The translations under genes and the position numbers were made by a program. Under the pieces are notes generated by a model, which saw only the letters and a list, made by a program, of their open reading frames with translations, was not told where the DNA came from and made no database searches. Positions 9,830 to 21,592 of a stretch of DNA of 64,000 bases are shown piece by piece. The DNA comes from Buddleja alternifolia (taxonomy: Eukaryota; Streptophyta; Magnoliopsida; Lamiales; Scrophulariaceae): assembly GCA_019426215.1 (NCBI GenBank), contig CM033402.1:8123246-8187245 (forward strand), in the 5' to 3' direction. Within the stretch, counting starts at the first letter, position 1. Each line of letters starts with the position of its first letter.

Positions 9830-11639
9830 CGGAATTTGTGTTTGATGAAATGTGGGGGAAAGAGTGAAGAGTGTTGATAAGGTTGGGGGGTGGGGGTGAA
9901 ATGACGGGTGAGACCCTGGTGGTGGTGTTTTGGTGGGTTGGTGGTGGAGGGTAGTTTGGGTAATTGAGGGGGGGGGGGGGGTTGTGTTTGGCAAGAGGGA
10001 GGTAGGTGATTAGTTGGAAGAGTTTGTATTAAATCAATATATATAGTTATATACACATTGTATAGAGATATTGTGTGTACTTACTTTATAGTTTGTAATC
10101 CCGCGTGAATTTGGTCGGAAATACCCAATTCCTGATTTGTTTATCCGCGTGAATTTTGGTCGGAATTCCCAATCCAGGAATGAAGTAAACCCAATTTCTC
10201 AATTAAAACGTTTTTTTTTTCTGTTAGAATTTCGCCATTTGATGTTGACTTACACTACTTTTTTGACAATTAACTGAAGTTAGTCCTATTAAATTCAAAT
10301 TTGACTAAACTTTTTCTTCACCTACTGTATGCACGGCTTACTCAAGTGTAATTCTTTTTTTTTTTAAATATTATTGAACAGCATTCAACTATAAAGTCCC
10401 AATTGGATGGCACGTGCATTTTTCATTTCTTGATTTTTCGGAGCTTTTTTTGATTAAAAATACATTTGTTTCGCATCTCCAAAAAATATTACATAAAAAT
10501 GCTACGCACAATTTTCCTAACAAAATCTCAATTTTTCTTGAAAAATGGATTTAGGTGGTATTCTCTCAAATTTACTTCAAGAAAATTAGAAATTTTGCTA
10601 TTCATAATTAGACAATTCACTCAACAACTAAAAGACCGTTATTCAAAACATAATCAACAAAATAATTAATAACATACTTTGATTCGAAACATAAGCTTGA
10701 AATGACGACCACATGAGTTTCATTTGGCCAATTCCGTCAAAATTTAAAAGAAAATATCGTATGTGACTAACTCCGCTTAAAAAAAGGACCATGTTTGCAA
10801 CTAATGAAACATTTTTTAAAATCTCATAAAGTATGAGACTAAAATTAGAATCACGATATTCTGTGGGACAAGAATTGAAATTTTGCCATTTGTTCACGTT
10901 CAATATTGATTTTTTTGGGGCTAATAATCAGATACTGCTCGATTGATTATTTTCTCCTTTTTGATCTGACTCCACAAATCACATCACTCGTCTCTTAAGT
11001 TATAATTATGTTTCAATTTGAACATTTCACAACCACATATGTCTATTATAATTAAGGAAAAAATCAACATACCACCTAAACTATAACCTAAAAATCATTT
11101 CTTGAACTATCAAAACACTCCCCTGATTTTCAAATATGTTAGTTATCTTTTTAACACCATGAGGTCAGTTGGAAATCATCATTTTTATTCTTGTCAAGTG
11201 GAATATGTTTTATTTTGATTTTCATTTCTTTGTTTTATTTTTCTATTTTTTCTTATGTTTTCTTACGATTTTACATTTTGTTGAGTTTTTAACTAATTAA
11301 TTGTTTGCCAATCGAAATTTAGCCACTAATAAAAAATAAATTAAAAATTAGTTTAAGATATAATTTTTTGAAAAAAAATAATATTTTTTATTTTTTCTAT
11401 ACTTTATTTTCTTGATTTTTTAATTTATTTACTTTGTTAATAAAAAAAAGAATTTTCCATTTAAAAATAAATTTATTTAAATTTTGGAAATTGGTTTAAG
11501 AAATAGATTTTTATATTTTCCGATTTTTTATATTTTTATATTTTTGTAATGCCATGTGTATAAAATATTTTCTTGAATATAAATTTGTTATGGATTATAT
11601 ACACTTGTCGTGCAAGCATCATATGCAACACCATTTTGC
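9830..11639. other. Upstream region of the LEA_2 gene and AT-rich intergenic DNA
   Basis: This holds the 5' UTR and promoter side of the LEA_2 gene, including a 14-bp G-run near 9968-9981, then about 1.5 kb of AT-rich sequence. Open frames around 10466-10903 are short and match nothing I recognise. No RNA gene is apparent. Confidence 0.4.
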
Positions 11640-13133
11640 AATAGAAGATCTAATTTGCTCCCCAAACTCCAAAGTGATCAGGATGGACATTTCTTTACAT
11701 TCACAGGCATGCGTGACATTTTCGGGTCCCATGTACCTACTTTCAAAGTAGCCAAAGCCAATAAAGCCATGGTTAAAAGTATCGGCCGATATTCGATGAT
11801 ATCGGCCGATACGCAACCGGATCGGAGCGGTCCGATCCGACAATATCGATACGGTTTTGCTAGCACTAGTGTGTGGTATCGCCGATCTTATCGGATATCG
11901 GCCGATAATATCGGCGATATCATGATAATATCATCGGTATAGGATATTATCGGCTGAGATATTGATAATATCAGCGATACCGAGAAACTAGGTAGAACTA
12001 GAAACATTTGCTAAAACCTTGCATCCGAATCTGTTATCCAGAGCTTTGTCGCGAGCCATCTGTGAATCAATTTCCGATTTTAACCAAAAATTGAGAAAAA
12101 AGATGAGTAGTGGCAAAAGAAGAAGAATTTTCAAGATAGAGGCGTTTAAACATAAAGTGATCGTGGATCTGAAGTATGCAGAGAAGATTTGGAAGACTTA
12201 CTGAATTGATTTAGGAGCTGTCTGAGCTTTTATTTATTTATTTCTATAGTGGTGTATGCTAATTATGGATTTATGGAATTAAAAATTCAGACTTGCTATG
12301 AATATGAAGCAAATATTCTTTGTCAAAAAATATTTGTTTCATTTTAAAAAAAGAAGAAATTATTGGTTGATCTATTATCAATTCATGATCTTACTATAAT
12401 AAAACTGAAAGAAACAATAAGTTACATAATTCAACTAGAATGATTGTTTAACTTCTAAAAACAAAGTGCATTTATATATTATTTCTATGAATACATATAG
12501 CTTTTTTGATGGTTGATGTAGTAAAAACTCTTAATATGTTTCAAAAGCTAGCAATTTGTGTTATTTACATTTTTTTAAATTTTACTATTTTTTTTAGATT
12601 TTTTCGAGCATTTTATAATGTTTTGTATCGTATCCTTGATAATATCCCGATACGCCATGACCAATATGGAACAGCGCCCACTGATATTATCGCCGATACC
12701 GTGACTTTGAACCATGAATAAAGCAGAGTTTCCAGCCATTGATGGCCATAGTGTTTTGCTTGCGGTGTTACAGTACCCTTCAGGAGACGTCAATCCCCCA
12801 CACACCTACCCACGTGTTGCAGAATCACGATTCTTCGTTGGTGGATGTCTCGAGGTTGGATTCGTGGGCACCATCGATGTGCTCTTCACTCAAAGCCTCC
12901 ACATAGGGGATGCCTTTGTTTTCCCTAAGGGTTTAGTTCATTATCAGTCTAATGCGGATCCCCAAAAGTCTGCCACAGCGGTTTCAGCTTTGATAGCGTG
13001 AGCGCTTGCATGGTTTCCCTGCCAGTGACTTTGTTTGCGACTAATGTCGATGATGTAGTTCTAGCTAAGTCATTCAACACTGATGATGCCACCATTCAGA
13101 AGCTTAAGGCTGGTCTTGAGCCCGAAACATAAG
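11640..13133 (+). pseudogene. Germin-like protein (cupin) pseudogene split by a hAT-type element
   Basis: Germin-like proteins are secreted Mn-binding cupins of the cell wall. The 5' piece (about 11640-11767) encodes DQDGHFFTFTGMRDIF and FKVAKANKA. The 3' piece (12717-13133) continues with EFPAIDGHSV, then cupin box 1 around NPPHTYPR and box 2 GDAFVFPKGLVHYQSN. In box 1 the usual HTH metal-ligand pair is HTY, so one Mn ligand is lost. Damage: the signal peptide and first exon are not found, a frameshift lies near 11670, a 949-bp element is inserted at codon level, and another frameshift near 12998 separates the C-terminal part (VTLFATNVDDVVLAKSF...KLKAGL) from the rest. Removing the insertion and one target copy would rejoin the frame across the insertion site. 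A dead gene. Confidence 0.8.
11768..12716. mobile_element. hAT-type non-autonomous element inside the germin-like pseudogene
   Basis: The ends are imperfect inverted repeats: CATGGTTAAAAGTATCGGCC on the left and CATGGTTCAAAGTCACGGTA on the minus strand at the right. The 8-bp duplication AATAAAGC flanks it at 11760-11767 and 12717-12724, the size expected for hAT transposons. The subterminal regions hold many short ATCGGCCGATAT palindromic motifs. There is no transposase. The terminal ATG of the right end is in frame with the downstream germin-like sequence. Confidence 0.75.
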
Positions 13134-13283
13134 TTGAAGATATCCAAAGATTGTCACAATTTTCTTGATTATGTGTGATTTCTTGATTTTACTATAATAA
13201 ATGCAGCCTTCAAAAGATTTAATTGAAACTGCAAACTTAAAGGGGCCATGAAAATGTTAATAATCTCCTCTCTTTGTTGACAT
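13134..13283. other. Downstream flank of the germin-like pseudogene
   Basis: Short 3' flank that ends with the left 8-bp target copy GTTGACAT (13276-13283) of the next hAT-type element. Confidence 0.4.
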
Positions 13284-14307
13284 CAGAGACGGAGCTAGGG
13301 GGGGGGGCATGATGGGGCCGTCGCCCCCTCTCAATTATTAAAAAAAAAAAAATTAGTGGTTCAAATTTTTTATAAAAAAATTTCCCCCCCCTCCCAAAAA
13401 CGTTTTTTTTCATCAGGTTTTGCCCCCCCTACCCCACCATTTTTCTTTACTTTTCTTTATACTTTACATCTTGTCCCCCACAAACACCACTTTTTCTTTA
13501 CTTTACTTAACTTTTTTTTTCCTCCCCAAATCACTCTTGTATTCATGCACCATTGTTCTTCTTTTGCAGATTACTAGCAAAGCTGAAAACTCCATTCCAG
13601 TATCCAACTCTCAAGTCTCAAGCTTTCTCAAGATCCACCACTACTGCTGCTGCTGTCGAACTCGCCGCTCACACACGCCCTCACCCCTCGCCGGTTCGCC
13701 CCTCTATTTAGGCTTTAATTACTTAATTTCAATTTCTAAATCTTAATTTGCATGATTGATGAATTGAAAAAGATGAGAACAACATATCTATCTGTACTAT
13801 ATTTCCCCTCATGCTTTAATTATTTTCCTCTCATGCTTTAGTTTCACTAGAAATTATAAATTTAATGACTGAAATAAATTAACATTTTTAGATCTAAATA
13901 TTTATCTATCTATACTTTATGTTGTAATAGATATATTTTAATAGTTTAATTAGATAAAATAAATAGACCACTACATAACTAATTTATCAAATAATTCCCC
14001 TTCATTTTTTACCAGATTATATATTATGAGATAGAGAATAATTCAACCCTAGATGAAAACAAATAAACAATACACAGAGAGTTCTAGGTGTACAACTCGT
14101 CGAGTACAACTTAGAATGTCTAACTTAAATAAGTAGTCATGTTGGTTTGTTTTATAAGACTTCAATTGTATATTTTTGGATGAGACTTTTTAGTAGATAT
14201 AGTATATTTTCTCACATAAATATAGCATACCGTACCGCGAGGGGCAAGCCCCCCGCACCCCCCACAAATCTCGCCCCCCCTCCGTGAGATTCCTGGCTCC
14301 GTCCCTG
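13284..14307. mobile_element. hAT-type non-autonomous element with perfect 8-bp target duplication
   Basis: The termini are CAGAGACGGAGCTAGG on the left and CAGGGACGGAGCCAGG on the minus strand at the right. The CAGGG-like end and the GTTGACAT duplication at 13276-13283 and 14308-14315 fit the hAT superfamily. Subterminal C/G-rich blocks occur at both ends (CGCCCCC). The interior is AT-rich without a transposase; short open frames around 13356-13746 are not convincing. Confidence 0.8.
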
Positions 14308-14315
14308 GTTGACAT

Positions 14316-15659
14316 GAAGCAAAGAGATCTCTGCAAAATTCTAATTCAGACTTCATGTGGTGGAATTTGAGGAATTACACACTTTGATTGAACTTGATTA
14401 GAATCCGTCGCCCCGAACCTTCTTGAATAAAACAAAATACGAACGCCGTCGGGAATTCGATTACTAGAGCCGAAGACATAAATTCACGATTCAAATATCT
14501 AAAGTATTTGGAGAGTATATTGTATATTATATATGTTTTCATATATATTCAAGTGATTAAAATGATGAATAATGTGCTGTAATTATAGAGAAAAATACAC
14601 CCTTTCACCAAGAGTTGCAACCAGTTGAGATGTATGGACATGTCTCTTGGCTGTTTATTTCTAATGTCTCCCACTCACCCATGATGGCATGACCATAGCT
14701 TGATAGCAACGTATACTCTCCCCAAAAAATTTATCATATAGATAAATGAGTTGTGCGACTGACGCCTACACTTGTAATCTCGAGAGCCCAAACTAGAAAC
14801 CAATAAAGGTCAAAATGGAGACATCAATCATTGATGGAGATAATTTTGTGTTGTATATTATTGTACCCCGAGGCTCGTTAGTCACCCTAATTAAGTATAT
14901 CTAATCCCTCTAGAAATTTATACTTAACCACTCTACCAGTTAGTATTCATAGTTATAAAATCCAATTGATTAACATAACTGGTTAGCCGATAAATACAAG
15001 TGAAAAGGCATAAATCTAAGCTTGCCTTCCTTTTACCCTAATAACATTAGGATCTAAGTTAACTGTTTTCCCCGTCATGTTCCTTTAGACTGCATCATCT
15101 ATAGTCATAGGTAACATTCTAGAGTAGCTAACACTAATTTTTCGCATTGTGGCATATTTAAAAGTCACATAGAGTACTACTAAGATAAATGATCTTTAGG
15201 ACTCACACATTGAGAAAGCAAAGATCCATTTACTCACTTCCAATTGGGTCTCTATGCACATGTAGTATGGTATACACGCAACGGTGGAGACTCTTTGTCA
15301 TAAAGAATGTATGTGTTTTACCTCTCTACACTGTAAAGGTCTTAATTAGTTCATTTCTAAAAAATGCCTAAGTTGAGAATATATTTACACATGAACAATT
15401 CTAAATTAAAATCTCGCACCCGAAAACTTATAGGCGTCATAGATGGTGGGTAAACAGCTATGTCAGCTATTAAGATATAATAAGCTTCATCTTGGTTTTT
15501 ATTGAGGCGACATATCGATAGATTAACAATGTAACAGTAAATAATGCTTATTTAAAAAATGTCCCATCTCTCTCCGCCTATCAACATACATATCAAATCA
15601 ATGTACTTATGCAAAATAATTGATATCTAATAAATTATCAATTTATGATTACAAAATGA
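14316..15659. other. Probable 3' flank and LTR region of a decayed Copia element
   Basis: The left side of the Copia remnant should lie here, because its pol ends near 15.66 kb on the minus strand. On the minus strand a purine-rich tract GGGTGAGTGGGAG lies around 14672-14684 and could be its polypurine tract, placing the 3' LTR to the left. I could not find a matching second LTR to prove this. No gene is visible. Confidence 0.4.
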
Positions 15660-15983
15660 TCCTTTCAAGAAATACAATCAGACTCTAACAATTGGTTTGG
15701 TAATTGGATCTACTACCATATGACTAGTAGAAAGTGTTTCAAGATTACTTCTTTCTGTGCTATAATGTCTTTTTATGAAATGGTATCTACTTTGAATATG
15801 TTTGGTTTTAGCATGATACTTGGGATCCTTAACATAAGAAAGAGTTGTAGTGCTATCACAATATACTGTTACTGGGTTAGAAGCAAAACAACTTCTAATA
15901 ATGTTCTAGAAATTGTCTCAACCAAACAGCTTCTTACACTGCTACAGAACAAGATAATAGTTGATAAGGCAATACATGATTGC
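15660..15983 (-). pseudogene. Copia element: end of RNase H (left piece)
   Basis: Read on the minus strand this continues directly from the Copia sequence at 28887, across the inserted Athila-like element. The RNase H motif CIALST, which follows the GVAKSN side at 28.9 kb, begins at the insertion point. The remainder (LFCSSVRSCLVETI, then DPITKPI) is the usual C-terminal region of Copia pol, with several in-frame stops. Together with the 5-bp duplication this shows that the Athila-like element split a pre-existing Copia copy. Confidence 0.7.
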
Positions 15984-17633
15984 TGACACGCTAAAAACTA
16001 ACGTGCTATGATAGCAAGTGCACTAGACGTGTGTAGTAATAAGTGGACAAAAAGTCCGGATTGTCGAACCACAAGGACTTGAATTCTAGTTAATGATTTT
16101 CGATAAAAGATAAGACAATTAAAGTAAAGTGCAAGAAAAAGATTAAACAAACGAAGAACCAAAGAGAAACATACTATAGATTTAATCTCACGTATGATAA
16201 AATGACTAAGACACATGCTACAACCGAATCTACTCGTCAATATATATGAGCTACTCTTCGAATTATTAGACTCCTATTGCTTTGGTGGAAACTCCTAAAT
16301 TAACTATTACCCGATGTCTCGGCACATAATAATCCTATGATTAATTGACGGTTCTCTAAATATGTCTATCCGAGAATCTAATCAAAAAATCACGCATTAA
16401 CGTTCTAGAGCTTCCCCGAACGAATCCGGCTAACAACACCCGGGAATCTTTACCTATTTCTAGGGCAATCCCTCATTTGTTTCGGATGATGTGTTAATTC
16501 TCTTGCACCCTAATCTATTTTCTCTCGAACAACTAGATTAGGCAAGATAGCAAGCATATGGTGATCAAACACATGATTGGAATAAAAGCATAGAATTAAC
16601 ACACAAAGCAATAGGAGAATTAATACAAAGAGCAACTTCACATATATGATTCATAAATTTGGCCTTCACATGGCCTTAGTTCTACAATATTAGCCTCTCA
16701 TCAAAGCCTTAAGAAAATCTAATACAAACATATACATACTCATGGAAATAAACATGTAAATGCAAATAATTAAAACTCCCTCAATTGATTGATGATGGAT
16801 CTTTGCTCTTGATCTTCAATCCTTAGCTCCTCTCTCTTTGTTCCCCTCCAAAAGTGATGAAGAAATGGTGATGAATGATGATGAGTGAAAAGTGATGGCC
16901 AAAATGCCTCTCTCTCTTTCCTCCTCCAAGATGTCTCTGTCAATTGTGCTCAAAAAATCCTTAAGAAGACCACCACAAATCAGCTCCTCATGTGTATGTC
17001 TCCCCTAGTGTGTCCTCCACTACTCTTAAAGTGAGTAGTATAAAATTCCCTAAAGTAGATCTATTAAAAAACATACTTATGACATCCCTCTCATACATGT
17101 GATGACCTCTTGGCTTTAAATGTTCCATTCCCCCATCAAATGATGATCTTTTTGGCTGAAAGGAATCAAATCTCGGATGTGACCACGCCTAGGCGCAGGA
17201 ATTATGGCGCTCGGGCGCCGTCAGCAGAATGTTGGGAGTATTTGCCTCTGTCTGGCGCAGTAATTGTATTTCCTTCATAACTCTCTCCACAAAACTCCGA
17301 TTTGGATGATTCAAGTCCTCATTTGAAGCTAACACATAGTTCTACAACTTTGTAGAAGGAAACTTCATCCAATTCGGTCTCTAAACATAAGAAAATAGCG
17401 CTCAACCGTGGAAACAAATGCAGATACGGCGCCCGGGCGTAGGGGTGCGTAGCAAATTTGGCCTAAACTTGTTTTATACGTCATTTTTCATCCCGTTCTT
17501 TGATTGTATCCATTTAAGACCTGAAATCACTTAATGCACGAATTAAACGCACATGTGGCAAGAATCAAGCGATAAATGAACCTAAGACATAAACGCAAAG
17601 GGGCTTAAAAACACGTAAAAATGCCTCTTATCA
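15984..17633 (-). repeat. 3' LTR of the Athila-like element
   Basis: Runs TGACACGCTAAAAACTAACG... to ...CCTCTTATCA, 1650 bp, with TG...CA ends. On its right the minus strand reads a purine-rich tract (AAGTGTGGGGGTGT), the polypurine tract that primes plus-strand synthesis. It contains a GC palindrome block (17189-17224 and 17430-17450). Confidence 0.9.
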
Positions 17634-19261
17634 ACACCCCCACACTTATCAATTGATCGTCCTCGAGCAATAAGAGTTTTAAGATAAGGAAACATCATCA
17701 ATCAAAGAGAGAAACAAAAAGAAAACTACCTAACTCACTTTCGTGGAGTAAACGGTTGCATTTAGCGAATGCAACAAGCCTTTGAACCTTTTAGTTACCT
17801 CAAAGGACGAGTTATAGTCTCGTGAGGGTTTGCAGACGATATACCCACAAAATCGAAAGATTTTCAACCCCGATCACTCAACGTAAATTACAATGATTAA
17901 TAGCACACAATGGTATGAATTCATCTGTTTAAGCTCAATTACAAATATATATACACATCACACATTTGCTCATGTTACGCCTTAACATTGAAAAGATCAT
18001 CCTAAGGGTGTAGTGTAATAAATCTCAAGTATTATAGTCAAGTGGCATTCTTACCACTTTTCAAACATTAACCCATATTTATCAACTTTTGATTATTCAC
18101 ATGGTACGAGAATTGAATACAACTTCATAGCCACTTAAAAATTCATCACTTCATTCCACTTTCGGATTTATCTTATGCACTTTCAACTCGAAACATTAGA
18201 GGCTAGACCATGTGCAATGTTTGATCCTCTTAGGCTTTCTATGACACCCGTGTAACGAGCTTTAGGCCAATAACTCCTAAACCAGATGGCTTTAGGGTAT
18301 CAAATGTGAAGACACTCCTAAGGGCTTAATCGCTCGAGTGTCAAAGGCCACAAAATCAAACTAGGTCCTTATTCACTTAACACTTGCATTGGCTTGAGCT
18401 TAGCTCAAATTAGCAAAATAGTACAGTATTCTAGGCATGGTGCTCTTCGCCCCCAGTATCTATTAAACCTGACTTTTTCAGTCATACCAATGTTCAACCT
18501 CTTTTTATTATTATTAAACACACGAAGTTAACGTTCTCAACTCATAACACATGTGAAAATTCTAAGTTGATATTTCCGGGATCAAGCCTTTAAGTGTTTC
18601 AAAATGATTGCCCACTCAACTCCTCTACCTTCGATTTAGGTGCATATGTGAATCATCTTAAGGTTAATCTAGTCTAGTTAGGATCCCATAAGCAAAGAAC
18701 GATGTGTATAGCCATTAAAACCAAATTGATAGAGAAAACATACCATGTATTCACATTAACCATACTCAATGCCTCAAGTGAAGGGTTGAAATTCTATCAA
18801 AAAAAATTAAAATTGCACACATTTCACATGTAGAGGTACAGCACCCCCCAAACTTGGACCGAAATATGTAAAACATGAATCAACATGACTATAATGGATC
18901 TAGTATACCATATACCCCCCACACTTATTATGAACATTGGCCTCAATGTTTGAAAAAAAAGAGAAGGTCAAAGTACACGTCACCATGGGGAAGCTGAAGA
19001 GCAAACCCGAGTCCACTTAAGGCAATCAAGTCCACGGATGGCAATCACTGTGTCGATCACTACATAGGTAAACAAATGCTAGCCATACAGAGCATCAAAC
19101 ATTGGATAGAATAAAACAAAACGAGACAAACAAAAAAAATGAGAAACGTGTATGGAAAGAAAACATCAAGCATCCAAACATAAAACATAAAATATCCAAC
19201 AACCCAACAAAAGATATCCAAAAACGAAAAGAAATATGCATGGAAATAAAACAAGATAAGC
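17634..19261 (-). other. Athila-like 3' untranslated zone with two polypurine tracts
   Basis: About 1.6 kb without coding sequence between the third ORF and the 3' LTR. Besides the tract touching the LTR (17634-17650), a second copy with nearly the same sequence (minus-strand ATAAGTGTGGGGGG) lies at 18914-18928, and a third C/G-run block at 18842-18856. Duplicated tracts are a known oddity of this element group and could prime additional plus-strand initiation. Confidence 0.6.
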
Positions 19262-20581
19262 CTAATCGTTGGTGCCAAAACGGTCAATGTAATCCTCATC
19301 CGCTCCGCCGAGATCATCCAAATCAATCAACGGGCTACCCTCATCATTATGAGCCTCATCATCACCTCCTTCAGGAACGAGAGCACCTGACTCGTGCATA
19401 TCTGCGGGCTGCTGAGGCGGGGGGTGCGGGTAAGGTGGAGGAGCAGAATAATCAAACGGCCCCCAACCGACAAACGCATCATGCTCTACAAAAAGCTGAC
19501 GGAAATAAGCACAAGTGTCGGACATGACCACCCTCATCTCATCTCGCAACTCATCCCTCAATTCATCCTTTAATTGTCTAATGGCGGCGGCATCCATAGG
19601 TGGAAACTGTGGGGAGCTAGTAGACCGGGATGAAGACGGGCGAGGCCTCTTGGAAGTAGCTGGCGGTGGAGGAGCCTGGGAGTCGTCATCTACCACGGTG
19701 AGATAAGAACCAGGAAGCTCAGTACGCTCCATAGGAAATGTGGGAACCTTAGCCGCCTTGCATAAAGCTGTGATCAGTGATGGGAGAATGATGGGAATCT
19801 TCCGAGTGGGACCTTCTCCCTTTTGCTTAGCCAATTCTTTGTTAATCAACGGCCCTAACTCATTCTTCAACTTCCTAAAGTGGTCCGTCAAAGACTTGTG
19901 GATTACCCGGGCAAAGTCCACAGCTTTCTTGGACATAATAGCGTAGATGAGGGTGGCCCGTTCCTTGTTTGCCTCTGATAGATTGGTACTCGGTATTAAA
20001 TTGAATCGGATGAAGTCGAGCCAGAAAGCAGCCTCGGGTAATAGAGCCCTACGGGGGACATGAGCTTCTCCGGGTACCCATTCCCACCCCTCTCGGCCAA
20101 TAACCCGCAAAATATCCGACAGGCTAACTCGGAGGCGCCCTGCATTGTAAAGAGTGGTGAACTCGCATGTCTGAGGGGTCGGGGTGCCTATGCTCTCCCT
20201 AATCTGTCTCAACTCATAATTGACATGTTTGCCCCGGACCAAAAGGGTAGTCCCCAGCCATCCTCGTGTCTCAATCTCATCATAAACCCCGGAGCTGAAG
20301 AATTCCAAGACCCAAGGAAGACGAATGGCCTCGGGCTTTTGACAGAAAAACTGTAAGCGATGAAACTGTATCAATTCGTGCATAGAGGGCTGTCCCCGGG
20401 TGGTTAAATAGTGCTCCTTAATAAGGGTGCGGGGGGTGCTCAAACTCTGACACATAATTTGGACTTGGGAGTTTTCAAAATGGGTATTATCGGGAGTCTC
20501 GGGCTCATTAGAGGAACCCTCACCCACTTTTTTCTTACCCTTGGACGGTTTGTTAGTAGTTCTCGTCATTTGCAACAACAA
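19262..20581 (-). CDS. Third ORF of the Athila-like element (putative plant transposon protein domain)
   Basis: An uninterrupted ORF of 439 codons (435 if the second Met, MTRTTNKPSKG, is the start) in the position where Athila elements carry an env-like or extra ORF, between integrase and the 3' LTR and on the same strand as gag-pol. The N-terminal half (residues ~50-260) resembles the 'putative plant transposon protein' domain: phrases such as LPWVLEFFSSGVYDEIETRG, REGWEWVPGE, AFWLDFIRFNLIPS and ATLIYAIMSKKAVDFARVI. The C-terminal half is Pro-rich with a charged helix-like block KDELRDELRDEMR and an acidic tail. I see no convincing membrane segment or fusion peptide, so an envelope role is not supported. 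The function of this domain is unknown. It stays open although gag-pol is broken. Confidence 0.7.
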   Translation of the reverse strand: MLLQMTRTTNKPSKGKKKVGEGSSNEPETPDNTHFENSQVQIMCQSLSTPRTLIKEHYLTTRGQPSMHELIQFHRLQFFCQKPEAIRLPWVLEFFSSGVYDEIETRGWLGTTLLVRGKHVNYELRQIRESIGTPTPQTCEFTTLYNAGRLRVSLSDILRVIGREGWEWVPGEAHVPRRALLPEAAFWLDFIRFNLIPSTNLSEANKERATLIYAIMSKKAVDFARVIHKSLTDHFRKLKNELGPLINKELAKQKGEGPTRKIPIILPSLITALCKAAKVPTFPMERTELPGSYLTVVDDDSQAPPPPATSKRPRPSSSRSTSSPQFPPMDAAAIRQLKDELRDELRDEMRVVMSDTCAYFRQLFVEHDAFVGWGPFDYSAPPPYPHPPPQQPADMHESGALVPEGGDDEAHNDEGSPLIDLDDLGGADEDYIDRFGTND

Positions 20582-21592
20582 TGATCAACTTCTCAACTAC
20601 TCAAATCAACCCAATACAACAATCGTCAACGCCCAACAACACACCAAAATCAGAGAGCAACCCACAATCTAGCAACAATCCACGGATTTAACCGATTCCT
20701 CAATTCTTTAAGCAATAATCCACAATTTAATCAACAAAATAGCATCCAATTTCAACACAACAACCCACAAATTCAATTTCAACCCACAAATTGATAACAA
20801 TAGATCATCCAATTTAACAACAACAACCCTCAAATTTAATTTATTTATTTTTTTACGATCCACAAATTCAATAGACGTCCTCAAAAAAAATTCAATCCAC
20901 AATCGGACGAAGCCCCAAATAATCCTCAAAATATAATGTAAGGCTCCTACTCGTCGTCTATGAATCGGAAATGGAAGAAGGGTAAAGCCAAAACTCACCT
21001 TTTTTTTTTTTTCCGAGTTGGATGTGAAGAGTCGCGGTGCAGCGAGTGATGTTGATGGAAAATGGCGGTGAAACACGGTGGAGATGGCCGGAAAAGGTGA
21101 GAGTGTCGCCGGAAATCGCTTGGGAGAGGAGTTGTGAAGAGTTTGTGAAGAATTTTGACCGTTTGACCCACAAATTTGTTTAAATCAGAAACGGGCGCCT
21201 AGGCGCGCGACACAGCGTACCTGGAATTTTTTACTTGTAATGCCTGCGCCTAGGCGGGCGTTGTTTCGGCGCTTGGGCGCCCCTTTCAGAACCGGGCGCC
21301 TAGGCGCCTGTTTTCTCGGCGCTTGGGCGCCCCTTTCAGAATCGGGCGCCTAGGCGCCTGTTTTCTCGGTGCTTGGGCGCCCCGTTCGGAAATATTTTGT
21401 AAAGAATTTAATTTCCTGTTTCAAAAGGGAAGAGACAAAGCACTTAAAACATAAACTAACAAAGATGTAAGACTAGAAAATAAAGCAACAAACGGGATGA
21501 TAAGGGAAAAAGAAAAGGAAACGAAAAGAAAACATGGGTTGCCTCCCAAGAAGCGCTAGTTTAGAGTCATTAGCTCGACTGAAAGCGAAGAA
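20582..21592 (-). other. Spacer between integrase and third ORF, with GC palindromes
   Basis: A non-coding spacer of about 1 kb. The first part is A-rich with CAACAACC phrases; the part nearest integrase carries the GC-rich tandem repeat listed separately. It might hold a leader or promoter for the third ORF, but no clear signal is visible. Confidence 0.5.
21187..21386. repeat. ~50-bp tandem repeat of GGCGCCTAGGCGCC palindromes
   Basis: Two and a half to three copies of a ~50-bp unit that joins GGGCGCCTAGGCGCC and GGCGCTTGGGCGCCCC through TTTC-rich spacers. The cores are palindromic and CpG-rich in an AT-rich element. Variants recur in the LTRs (about 17190-17222 and 28437-28470) and inside the protein-coding linker at 25450-25730. 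Confidence 0.8.

Noticed and set aside
9350..9877. Open frame antisense to the LEA_2 gene
   Set aside because: Shadow of a GC-rich coding region; no domain.
9830..9994. N-terminal extension of the LEA_2 protein
   Set aside because: Low-complexity Pro/His/Thr encoded by C-runs; family members start near MNKDRRSFSW.
19262..20581. Retroviral-type envelope gene
   Set aside because: Position fits, but there is no signal peptide, membrane anchor or fusion region; the domain resembles an uncharacterised plant transposon protein.
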